Assembly (NCBI GenBank): GCA_947454135.1
Contig: CANGJI010000019.1
Location: forward strand, 1-42,373
From: Sphingomonadaceae bacterium
GTDB lineage: Bacteria > Pseudomonadota > Alphaproteobacteria > Sphingomonadales > Sphingomonadaceae
Length of the DNA stretch: 42,373 bases
Direction: 5' to 3'
The position numbers were made by a program, and so were the translations under genes. The notes beneath the pieces are model-generated. The model was not told where the DNA came from, did not search any database, and saw nothing but the letters and a program-made list of their open reading frames with translations. Of the stretch, positions 8,449 to 16,435 are shown piece by piece; position 1 is the first letter of the stretch; every line of letters starts with the position of its first letter.

Positions 8449-9360
8449 TCAGCGGCGGAACAGCCACGCAAAGATCTCGGGCAGACGCGCGGCCCACGCG
8501 TTCTCCTCGTGCTCCGCGCCGGGATAGACCCTGCTTTCGAAATCGCTTCCGCGCTGCCAGCCCAGCTTCACGAACTCGGCGTCGATGGGTTCCTGATAGG
8601 GCGCATAGAACGCATCGAGCGTTGCGGTGCCGTGATCCATCCATACGCGGCGACCGGCGGGGGCGCCCAGCGTCATGTCGAAAAAGCCCGTCCAGACGGA
8701 CAGGGTATCGGCATTGAAACCCTCGACGGTCGCCGGCCCGATTGCAGGCCAGTGCGAGCTGATGCAGGCCGCCTGCCCATAGACATCCGGCCGCGCCGCG
8801 ATGGCGTAGCAGCTCATCAGTCCGCCCATGCTCGATCCGGCGATGGCGGTGTCCTCCCTGCCCGGGCGGGTGCGGAACGAAGCATCGACCCAGGTCTTGA
8901 GCGGCCCGGCCAGCCACGCGAGATAGGCATCGGAGATCACCGGACCGCCGGTCATCTCGTCCATCTTCGCCCTCAGCGCAGGAGGCGCGGCGTCATGGAC
9001 GGGGCGCGGCAGGTACTGGCGGAAGCGGTCCTTCCCCGGAGCCCATATGCCCACGATGATCCGCGGCTCGATCCCCTGCTCCGCCACGGCCTTGAGCATG
9101 GCCTTGTCGGCCGCCCAGATCTTGTTGAAATTGCTGTGCTTCAGATCGAACAGATTGTGCCCGTCGTGCATGTAGACGACAGGATAGCGCGCGTTCGAGG
9201 TGTCGTAGCCCGGTGGCAGCCAGATCGTCAGCCGCTGCGGCGGCAGGCCCGCTGCCTCGACCCGCTCGTATTCGATCAGCCGCCCGCCGTCCGCCGCCAG
9301 CGCCGGGCGGGCGATGAGCGCGAGGAGCGCGGCCAGAGCGATCAGCAAGCCCCGCATCAT
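8449..9360 (-). CDS. Secreted alpha/beta-hydrolase, Fes/IroE-type esterase family
   Basis: The 303-residue product has a clear Sec signal peptide (MMRGLLIALAALLALIARP, cleavage near ALA-AD) and a putative-esterase alpha/beta-hydrolase domain. The family pattern includes LTIWLPPGYD, YPVVYMHDGHNLFD, the nucleophile elbow AGSSMGGL, an acidic residue around WMDHGTATLD and a late His in GAEHEENAW. Relatives include enterobactin esterases, esterase D-like proteins and carbohydrate esterases, so the substrate cannot be set from sequence. It is the last gene of the maltodextrin operon; its first ATG overlaps the halogenase stop as ATGA. The context suggests removal of acyl groups or hydrolysis of a sugar-linked ester in the periplasm. 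Confidence 0.85.
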   Translation of the reverse strand: MMRGLLIALAALLALIARPALAADGGRLIEYERVEAAGLPPQRLTIWLPPGYDTSNARYPVVYMHDGHNLFDLKHSNFNKIWAADKAMLKAVAEQGIEPRIIVGIWAPGKDRFRQYLPRPVHDAAPPALRAKMDEMTGGPVISDAYLAWLAGPLKTWVDASFRTRPGREDTAIAGSSMGGLMSCYAIAARPDVYGQAACISSHWPAIGPATVEGFNADTLSVWTGFFDMTLGAPAGRRVWMDHGTATLDAFYAPYQEPIDAEFVKLGWQRGSDFESRVYPGAEHEENAWAARLPEIFAWLFRR

Positions 9361-10871
9361 GCCTCCTTGAGCCGCGCCAGCAGATCGTCATGCGCCGGGA
9401 AATTCATCGCGCAGCCGGCGATGAAGCGGTCGACCCAGGCCATGTCGGTCAACGGCAGACCGGGCTCCGGCTGGCGCAGCCGCGCCGCATCGGGAAACTG
9501 GCCATAGCCGGCAAACAGGCAGTGCCACGAAAGCGGCGCGTAGTAGCGGTCGATCCCCAGCTTCACGACCTCGGCATCGAGCTCGCCGCCCTGAAACCAG
9601 CAGGTCATCACCGCCTTGAGATTGTCCGAGAGATGGTCGTTGGTGCCGTTTGCCCGCCAGTATTCCCCCTCACGCCGGTTCATCCGGTAGTGGCACACGA
9701 TGTAATCGCGGATGCCCTCATACCGGGCGTGGATCGCGGTATTGAACGACGCACGGTGCGCGGGGCCAAAGTTGTCCGCCAGCAGCGCGTCGATCCAGCC
9801 CGCCAGCGTCGCGTGGACGATATGCAGCGCCGTCGCCTCGAGCGGCTCGATGAACCCCTGCGCAAGGCCGATGGCAAGGCAGTTGCCCACCCACGACCGC
9901 CGCACCTGCCCCACCTGCATAGCCAGGTGGCGCGCTGGCACATCGGCATCGAGCAACCCGAGGTGACGGCGCAGTTCGGTCTCGGCGGCATCGGCACTGA
10001 TGAAGTCGCTCGCATAGACATAGCCGTTGCCGGTGCGGCCCGTCAGCGGAATGCGCCAGGTCCATCCGCACGATAGCGCGGTCGAGACAGTCTCGCACGA
10101 GGTCGCTCCCTCGTCACGCGCGCCGGGGAGCGCGATGGCGGCGTTGTTGAAGAGATTGCCGGCAAAGCTCTCGAACGGCTCGCCCAAGGCCTCGCCGATC
10201 AGACTGGCGCGAAAGCCCGAGGCGTCGATGAAGAAATCGCCCGCGATTTCCTCATCGCCGCCTTCGAGCACCAGCGCGGCGATATCGCCCGCCTCATTGC
10301 GGCGTGCGCCTGCCACCCGGCGCTGGACATGTTCGACCCCGAGCCTGGTAGTGGCATGGCCTGCAAGGAACTGGCCCAGCAGCACGGCATCGAAGTGGTA
10401 GCCGTAGCCGATCTCGAAGGGAAAGTTCTCCGCCGGGATCGGCCCGAGACGCGCCTGCGCAAGCCGGGCCGCAAGGAAGAAGCGATCCGGGTGCGCCGGC
10501 ACATCGCGCCCGGTGCGCCGTGCGCGGGTGTGGAAGAAGAAGCCCGGCGCGGTATGCCCGTCGAGCACGGACTGGAACGGGTGAAAGTAGCTCTCGAACC
10601 CGGCTGCATCCGACCAGCCTGCAAAGCGGATCCCGGTCTTGTAGGTCGCGTGGGCTGCCGGCATCCAGTCACACTCGGCAATGCCGAGTTCGTCGAAGAA
10701 CACCTTCAGTTGCGGCGTCGAACCTTCGCCCACGCCGATGATACCGATCTCCGGGCTTTCGACGAGCGTGACCGAAACCGGGTGATCGCCGCAGCGGTGG
10801 GCGATGAGCGCAGCCGCCATCCACCCGGCGGTGCCTCCGCCCAGAATGACGAAGCGCCGCGCCGCCGCCAT
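9357..10871 (-). CDS. Flavin-dependent tryptophan halogenase-like protein (first of two)
   Basis: The 504-residue protein has the N-terminal FAD fingerprint GGGTAGW (11-17), GVGEGSTPQL, the catalytic-lysine segment ATYKTGI with Lys78 (equivalent to Lys79 of PrnA), the halogenase signature WTWRIP (270-275) and FIEPLEAT with Glu345 (equivalent to Glu346 of PrnA). These halogenases use FADH2, oxygen and halide to make HOX, which is carried to the lysine. A separate flavin reductase is needed, and none is visible here. The ATG at 10871 lies 4 bases after the GH97 stop; an upstream ATG at 10922 would overlap GH97. It is embedded in a sugar operon, where the halogenated substrate is unknown. Similar proteins beside TonB receptors occur in Caulobacter, Xanthomonas and sphingomonads, and BrvH of that class brominates indole. 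Confidence 0.88.
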   Translation of the reverse strand: MAAARRFVILGGGTAGWMAAALIAHRCGDHPVSVTLVESPEIGIIGVGEGSTPQLKVFFDELGIAECDWMPAAHATYKTGIRFAGWSDAAGFESYFHPFQSVLDGHTAPGFFFHTRARRTGRDVPAHPDRFFLAARLAQARLGPIPAENFPFEIGYGYHFDAVLLGQFLAGHATTRLGVEHVQRRVAGARRNEAGDIAALVLEGGDEEIAGDFFIDASGFRASLIGEALGEPFESFAGNLFNNAAIALPGARDEGATSCETVSTALSCGWTWRIPLTGRTGNGYVYASDFISADAAETELRRHLGLLDADVPARHLAMQVGQVRRSWVGNCLAIGLAQGFIEPLEATALHIVHATLAGWIDALLADNFGPAHRASFNTAIHARYEGIRDYIVCHYRMNRREGEYWRANGTNDHLSDNLKAVMTCWFQGGELDAEVVKLGIDRYYAPLSWHCLFAGYGQFPDAARLRQPEPGLPLTDMAWVDRFIAGCAMNFPAHDDLLARLKEA

Positions 10872-10875
10872 CGGC

Positions 10876-12954
10876 TTATTTGCCCGGATGCAGCCGAATC
10901 GCCGCGCCGCCACCGGGGGCAAGCCACAGCGGCAGCTTGTCGCCCTTCTTCACGGTGAGCGTCGCATAAGCAATCCTGTGGCGGGCGTCGGTCTCGTAGG
11001 TCGCGCCCTCCCCGTCCTTGTAGACCGTCGCGGTATAGGTCTTGCCCGGATCGAGGAAGTCCATCGCAAGCGTCACATCGCGCGCGTCGTGGCCATTCAC
11101 GCCGCCGACGTACCAGTCCTCGCTTCCCCGGTCCTTGCGCGCGAAGATCGCGAAATCGCCCACTTCGCCTGCGATCAGGTGGCTTTCCGACCAGTCCGCC
11201 GGGACCTGCCGGATGAACTCCAGTTCCTTGGGATGCGCCGCAAGGCTCTCGATGAAATCCGAGGCCATCTGGATCGGCGAGTAGATCGCAAGATAGAGCC
11301 CAAGCTGCTTCGCCAGTGTCGAGGCCAGCGGCACGTGGTTCGCGCCTTCGAGGCTGAGATTGCCCGGCGTGAAGTCCATCGGGCCCGAAAGCATGCGGGT
11401 GTAGACGAGCGTCGGCTCGTGGTCCGGCCCGTTGGCGAACTGGCCCCACGCGTTGTATTCCATCCCGCGCGCGCCTTCGCGGTCGATCCAGTTGGGATAG
11501 GTGCGGCGAAGGCCAGTATCCTTGACTGGTTCGTGGGCGTCGATCGCCACCTGATACTTCGCAGCGGTCTCGACCACCTTGAGGTGGTGCTGCACCATGC
11601 GCTGCCCGTCGTGGAACTCCATGCGCGTCTCGCCCGGCTTGTCTCCCGGCGCGACGATCCCGCCCGCGTCCGCCACATAGCCGGTCTTCACCGAGTGCAT
11701 GCCAAGCGACTGGTAGAGCTTCATCGCATCCTCGAGCTGGGGCTCGTAATTCGCGATATTGCCGCCGGTTTCGTTGTGGCCGATCAGCTGGACCTTCTTC
11801 TTCGCTGCATAGGTAGTGACGGCCTTGAGATCGAAATCGGGCACGGCCTGGGTGAAGCTGAAGTCCTGCCCGTGGCCGAACCAGTCCCCGTTCCAGCCCT
11901 TGTCCCAGCCTTCCACCAGCACACCGCCGAAGCCGTTCTTCGCGGCGAAATCGATGTACTGCTTCGCCCGCTCGGTGGTCGCGCCGTGGCGCGGACCTTC
12001 GGCCCAAGTCCAGTCGCCGCGGATCATCCCCCACCAGATGCCGATGTACTTCATCGGCCTGAACCAGCTGACATCACCGATCTTGTTCGGCTCGTTGAGA
12101 TTGAGCTCCAGATCGTTCTCGACGATCCCGGCAGCGGTGTCGGCAACGCGGATCGTGCGCCAAGGCGTGTTGAACGGCAGGTCGCGGATCACCGCGCTCC
12201 CGCGCGATGAGGGCGAAAGCGTCGAGCGGAACTGCCGCCCTTCCGCCCGCTTGAACGACATGTTGGAATAATCGACCAGCGCCGCCTCGTGGAACACGAG
12301 ATGGGTGCCGTCATCCAGACGCATGGTGATCGGAGTCTGCGCAGTCGCCACGCCCTCGATCGGGGTGCGCTGGTAGATCTGCTCCTCGCGGTTCCATTCG
12401 AGCGCCGCAACCCACCATGCAGTGCCCGGCTGCGCCACCTTGAACTCGGTCCACTCGTCGGCGATCTTCATCGTCTTGAGGCCGGGCTGCTCGGGCAGTT
12501 CGTAGCGGAAGCCGACACCATCGTTGAAGAGGCGGAACCGCACGTTCATCCGGCGGCCACCGTAATCGGCATTCTGTTCGAAACGGACGAGCAGATCCTG
12601 ATGATGGTCGCGGACGAAACGGCGCTCGCCCCAGGGCTGTTCCCAGGTGCTGTCGGCGCTGGAAGTCTCCGAGCCGGTGATGCGGAAACCACGCACCATG
12701 TTGAGCCCATCGGTCAGCGTGAAGCCCAGCTTGGAGGCGCTGATCAGCAGCTTGCCCTTGCGCGAAAGCGAATAGACCGGGCGGTCACTGCCATCGGTGC
12801 TGACAGTCAGCACCAGAGATCCATCGGGCGAGGATGCCATAACTTGCGCCTTCTGCGCGGCTGTCTGCGCCGTCGCAGGCACCGGGAGCAGTGCGGCGGC
12901 GGCAAGCGCGGCAAAGGCAACCTTGCGGGTCAGGTTGAGCATGATCCGGGTCAT
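10876..12954 (-). CDS. GH97 alpha-glucosidase (SusB-like)
   Basis: The 692-residue product has a signal peptide (hydrophobic 11-25, cleavage near ATAQ-30), an N-terminal beta-supersandwich, a TIM barrel and a C-terminal beta domain as in GH97. Catalytic residues align with SusB of Bacteroides thetaiotaomicron: Glu475 in DAHEPV (base), Glu499 in GARGMEY (acid) and probably Glu395 in HNETGG. This is the inverting alpha-glucosidase pattern, not the retaining alpha-galactosidase pattern. It probably trims maltodextrins in the periplasm. The ATG at 12954 overlaps the upstream GH13 stop as ATGA; a second ATG at 12942 is an alternative. The reading frame stays open far upstream into the GH13 gene, but that part has no GH97 character. 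Confidence 0.94.
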   Translation of the reverse strand: MTRIMLNLTRKVAFAALAAAALLPVPATAQTAAQKAQVMASSPDGSLVLTVSTDGSDRPVYSLSRKGKLLISASKLGFTLTDGLNMVRGFRITGSETSSADSTWEQPWGERRFVRDHHQDLLVRFEQNADYGGRRMNVRFRLFNDGVGFRYELPEQPGLKTMKIADEWTEFKVAQPGTAWWVAALEWNREEQIYQRTPIEGVATAQTPITMRLDDGTHLVFHEAALVDYSNMSFKRAEGRQFRSTLSPSSRGSAVIRDLPFNTPWRTIRVADTAAGIVENDLELNLNEPNKIGDVSWFRPMKYIGIWWGMIRGDWTWAEGPRHGATTERAKQYIDFAAKNGFGGVLVEGWDKGWNGDWFGHGQDFSFTQAVPDFDLKAVTTYAAKKKVQLIGHNETGGNIANYEPQLEDAMKLYQSLGMHSVKTGYVADAGGIVAPGDKPGETRMEFHDGQRMVQHHLKVVETAAKYQVAIDAHEPVKDTGLRRTYPNWIDREGARGMEYNAWGQFANGPDHEPTLVYTRMLSGPMDFTPGNLSLEGANHVPLASTLAKQLGLYLAIYSPIQMASDFIESLAAHPKELEFIRQVPADWSESHLIAGEVGDFAIFARKDRGSEDWYVGGVNGHDARDVTLAMDFLDPGKTYTATVYKDGEGATYETDARHRIAYATLTVKKGDKLPLWLAPGGGAAIRLHPGK

Positions 12955-14591
12955 TCCTCGATGAGCAGGGCGCCAAAGGGCGGCAGGGTTCCGGGTGCGG
13001 CCCCGTTGACGGCACAGAGCACGCGGCCCGAAGGCGAAGCGGCTGCCGGCCACGGCGCGGCCAAGTGGCCCATGTTGAACACGCCGGTCACCCGCGATCC
13101 TGCGGCGCTGCGGCGGATTGCCAGCACGCTCCCCACCGCATGGAGCACGGTGAAATCGCCTGCGCGCAGGGCCGGGTTTTCCTTGCGCAGCCTCAGCAGT
13201 GCGCGCGTCAGGTTCAGCAGCGAGGCGGGATCGGCATCCTGCAAGTCCACCGCGCGGGCATGATTGCGCTCGCCCAGCGGCAGCCACGGCTGACCCGTGG
13301 TGAAGCCGCCCTGCTCGCTCTGCGCCTGCCAAGGCAGCGGCGTGCGCGCCCCATCGCGCGAGAGCGTGAGCGGCCAGTTGGCGATCGCCTCCGGGTCCTG
13401 GATCATCTCGAAGGGAATATCGACCTGCGTGAGGCCCAGTTCCTCGCCCTGATAGACGATGATGTTGCCGCGCAGCGAGGCCAGCAGCATGGCCTTCATC
13501 CGCGCGAAAGCATCCACATCGTTGGGAGCGCACCAGCGTGAAAGCGCGCGCGGCGCATCGTGGTTCTCGAAGGCCCAGCTCGGCCAGCCCGTGCCCGGTG
13601 TATCGGGCCATTTGGCCTGCGTTTCGGCCACAAGCTGCGGCGTCAGGCGGTCGGCATAGAGGAAATCGAAGCCGTAGGCACTGTTGAGGCGGTCCTCGCC
13701 GGCGGTGAATTCCTTCATCTCGGTCTCGGCGAGATCGCCGCCCACCTCGGCCAGCGTGAACACAGCGCCATACTGGTTGCACAGGCCGCGCAGCCGCTCG
13801 ATGAAGCCGACGATGCCGGGGTGCGACTGGTTGTAGATCTTGAGCTGGTAGTCGAACGGGCGGGTGCGGCGGCGGCCGTCATAAGGCGCGGGCGGATTGT
13901 TGCGCAGCGCCGGGTCGTGCATCAGGAAGTTGAGCGCATCGATGCGGAAACCATCGACGCCCCGGTCCAGCCAGAACTTCATGACGCCCAGCAGCGCTTC
14001 CTGCACCGCCGGGTTGTGGGCATTGATCTGCGGCTGGCTGCTGAGGAAATTGTGCAAGTAGTACTGGCAGCGGCGCGCGTCCCAGGTCCACGCCGGGCCG
14101 CCGAAAACGGACTGCCAGTTGGACGGCGGCGAGCCATCTTCCTGAGGATCGGCCCAGACGTACCAGTCGGCGCGCGGATTGTCGCGGCTCTGGCGGCTCT
14201 CCTCGAACCACGGATGCTGGTCCGAGGTATGGGCATAGACCTGATCGATCGTGACCTTGAGGCCAAGCTCGTGCGCGCGCTCCACCATCCTGTCGAAATC
14301 GGCAAGCGTCCCGAAGATCGGATCGACATCGCAGTAGTCCGCAACGTCATAGCCGAAATCGCGCATCGGCGAGGTGAAGAAGGGCGAGACCCAGATCGCA
14401 TCCACCCCCAGCGCCGCCACGTGATCGAGCCGCGCGGTGATGCCGGGAAGGTCGCCGATCCCGTCGCCGTTGGCATCGCAGAAGCTGCGCGGGTAGATCT
14501 GATAGATCGCCGCACCGCGCCACCAGGGAAGGTCATCCGCTGCCGGAACAGGTTGGGCTTTGGCCTTGGCCGAGGTCGAAGCTGGGGTCAT
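12951..14591 (-). CDS. GH13 alpha-glucosidase, cytoplasmic
   Basis: The 546-residue enzyme starts with the GH13 barrel at WWRGAAIYQIYPRSF (about 24-38) and has no signal peptide, so it is likely cytoplasmic. Catalytic residues are Asp218 in DGFRIDALNF (nucleophile), Glu282 in FTLAEVGG (acid/base) and Asp345 in FENHDAPR (stabiliser). The DQVYAHTSDQHPWF segment matches the bacterial GH13_23 alpha-glucosidases (such as those of Xanthomonas and Halomonas) rather than oligo-1,6-glucosidases. It would split imported maltose or maltotriose to glucose for Glk. The ATG at 14591 overlaps the amylase stop as ATGA and is chosen over an upstream ATG that would invade the amylase. Confidence 0.93.
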   Translation of the reverse strand: MTPASTSAKAKAQPVPAADDLPWWRGAAIYQIYPRSFCDANGDGIGDLPGITARLDHVAALGVDAIWVSPFFTSPMRDFGYDVADYCDVDPIFGTLADFDRMVERAHELGLKVTIDQVYAHTSDQHPWFEESRQSRDNPRADWYVWADPQEDGSPPSNWQSVFGGPAWTWDARRCQYYLHNFLSSQPQINAHNPAVQEALLGVMKFWLDRGVDGFRIDALNFLMHDPALRNNPPAPYDGRRRTRPFDYQLKIYNQSHPGIVGFIERLRGLCNQYGAVFTLAEVGGDLAETEMKEFTAGEDRLNSAYGFDFLYADRLTPQLVAETQAKWPDTPGTGWPSWAFENHDAPRALSRWCAPNDVDAFARMKAMLLASLRGNIIVYQGEELGLTQVDIPFEMIQDPEAIANWPLTLSRDGARTPLPWQAQSEQGGFTTGQPWLPLGERNHARAVDLQDADPASLLNLTRALLRLRKENPALRAGDFTVLHAVGSVLAIRRSAAGSRVTGVFNMGHLAAPWPAAASPSGRVLCAVNGAAPGTLPPFGALLIEE

Positions 14592-16435
14592 CTGGTAATC
14601 TGGGTCCCGGGGGAGGAAGGGATAAGGCGGCACACGGCGCTGCCAAAGGCGGGCAATTCGAGGGTGACGCTGCCCGGTGCGGAAACCTGCGCGGGGCAAT
14701 TGCCGAACAGGGTTTCAAGCGTCTGGGCGGAAGTGCCCACCACGCTGGCACCCCTGATCGGCGCGTCCGAAGTGTTGAAGGCGATGAGGTACTCGGCGCC
14801 GGTCTCGGGATCGAAGCGCGATACGCTGAACAGGCCCGGCGTGTCGCCATAGCTGCGCACCACCTGCCGCCCGCGCGCAAGCGCCGGATGCGCCCCGCGC
14901 AAAGCGGCGAGATCATGGATCAAGCGGTAGAAGGGATGCGCCGGATCGAAGTGGTCCGCCGCTCCGGGCCGGTCTGCATCGATGATCGGATTGTCGAGGT
15001 AGCTTGCCGTGCGCGAAGGGAACATATCCTCCCGCGCGTCGTTATCGTTGCCGTCGCCGATGAAGCCCTGCTCGTCGCCATAATAGACCACCGGCGAGCC
15101 GCGCAGCGTCAGCAGCATGACATGGGCCAGACGGACCCGCGCTTCGAGTTCGGCGGCGGAGATGCCGGGGCGGTCGTGCCGGATCAGCGAGGAAAACCGG
15201 CCCATGTCGTGGTTGCCAAGGAACGTCGGCATGGCCAGCGCGGCCTGCTCCCCGCCCTCGTAGAGCACATCGCCATCAAACAGTTCGGCGAGGACATCGG
15301 TGCCCTTGCCCTGCCCCAGCACCGCGCGCACCGAGCTCTGGAACGCGAAATCGATCACCGCCGGATAGCCGTCGCGCCGGGTATACTGCGCGATGTAACC
15401 GTTGCTCGGCTCTTCCCGCGCGACTTCGCCGAAGATGGTGAAGTTGGGGATGCCCCTGGCCTTGGCCGCTTCAAGCATGGGCGGAATGAACGCCTGCCAG
15501 AAGCCGGGATCGACGTGCCGCGCGGTGTCGATCCGATAGCCGTCGATGCCGAAGTCCTCGATCCATTGCCGGTAGATAGCGATCATGCCCTCGCGAACGC
15601 GCGGGTGTTCGGTGAACAGATCATCCAGACCGACGAAATCACCGAACCGGGCGCTCTCGCCCTTGAAGGTCGTATTGCCGCGGTTGTGGTAGTAGATCGG
15701 ATCGTTGAGCCAGTCGGGCACCTTCAGGTGTTCTTCGCCCGCCGGCACAAACGGCGTGTAGGCAAACGCGGGATCGGTCAGCTTCGCGAAGTTCGCCGCC
15801 GAGGAATCCTGATCCCCCGCAAAGCCGGGATTGATCGCCGCGCCGGAAGCGCCGCCCTTGCGCGAATAGGGATAGTCGGCGCGGCTGCGATAGGGGAACG
15901 CGCCGCTCGCATCACGCTCCCGGTACTGGATCACATCCGCCGTATGGTTGGCGATGATGTCCATGTAGACCTTGAGTCCGCGCGCGTGCGCCGCATCGAC
16001 CAGCGCCTTGAAATCGGCGTTGGTGCCGAAGTGCGGATCGATCCGTGTGAAGTCGGTGATCCAGTAGCCGTGGTAACCGGCGCTTTCCTGCCCGGGCGCG
16101 CCCTGCACCGGCTTGTTCTTGAACACCGGCCCGACCCAGACCGCCGTCGCGCCGAGCCCCTTGATGTAATCGAGCCGCGCGATCAGGCCCTTGAGGTCGC
16201 CGCCGTGGTAGAAGCTCTTGGAAGCGGGATCGAAGCCGGTCTTCAAACGGTCGCCCTTGAGCCCGCCGCGATCATTGGCCGGATCGCCGTTCTCGAAGCG
16301 GTCGGGCAACAGGAAATAGATAAGCTCCCCCGCAGCGGGCCGCGCCCGCACTGCCTCAAGCGGCGTATCCGCCGATGCGGGCGCGCTCGTCACGGCCAGC
16401 ACGACCATGGCAGCAAGGGCGGCGAAGCGCTTCAT
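14588..16435 (-). CDS. Secreted GH13 alpha-amylase/cyclomaltodextrinase-like enzyme
   Basis: The 615-residue product has a Sec signal peptide (MKRFAALAAMVVLAVTSAPA, cleavage near ASA-DT). The GH13 catalytic set is complete: Asp303 in DGYRIDTARHVD (nucleophile), Glu337 in TIFGEVARE (acid/base) and Asp410 in FLGNHDMGR (stabiliser). Region I is MDIIANHTAD. A C-terminal beta domain follows. The enzyme is placed to cut starch oligosaccharides in the periplasm or at the outer membrane after the TonB receptor, ahead of GH97. The start overlaps the halogenase stop as ATGA. Sequence alone does not separate amylase from neopullulanase or cyclodextrinase specificity. Confidence 0.92.
   Translation of the reverse strand: MKRFAALAAMVVLAVTSAPASADTPLEAVRARPAAGELIYFLLPDRFENGDPANDRGGLKGDRLKTGFDPASKSFYHGGDLKGLIARLDYIKGLGATAVWVGPVFKNKPVQGAPGQESAGYHGYWITDFTRIDPHFGTNADFKALVDAAHARGLKVYMDIIANHTADVIQYRERDASGAFPYRSRADYPYSRKGGASGAAINPGFAGDQDSSAANFAKLTDPAFAYTPFVPAGEEHLKVPDWLNDPIYYHNRGNTTFKGESARFGDFVGLDDLFTEHPRVREGMIAIYRQWIEDFGIDGYRIDTARHVDPGFWQAFIPPMLEAAKARGIPNFTIFGEVAREEPSNGYIAQYTRRDGYPAVIDFAFQSSVRAVLGQGKGTDVLAELFDGDVLYEGGEQAALAMPTFLGNHDMGRFSSLIRHDRPGISAAELEARVRLAHVMLLTLRGSPVVYYGDEQGFIGDGNDNDAREDMFPSRTASYLDNPIIDADRPGAADHFDPAHPFYRLIHDLAALRGAHPALARGRQVVRSYGDTPGLFSVSRFDPETGAEYLIAFNTSDAPIRGASVVGTSAQTLETLFGNCPAQVSAPGSVTLELPAFGSAVCRLIPSSPGTQITR

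Noticed and set aside
12955..13782. N-terminal extension of the GH97 frame to an upstream ATG
   Set aside because: The extra residues lie out of frame over the GH13 gene; the signal peptide and ATGA coupling fix the start near 12954.
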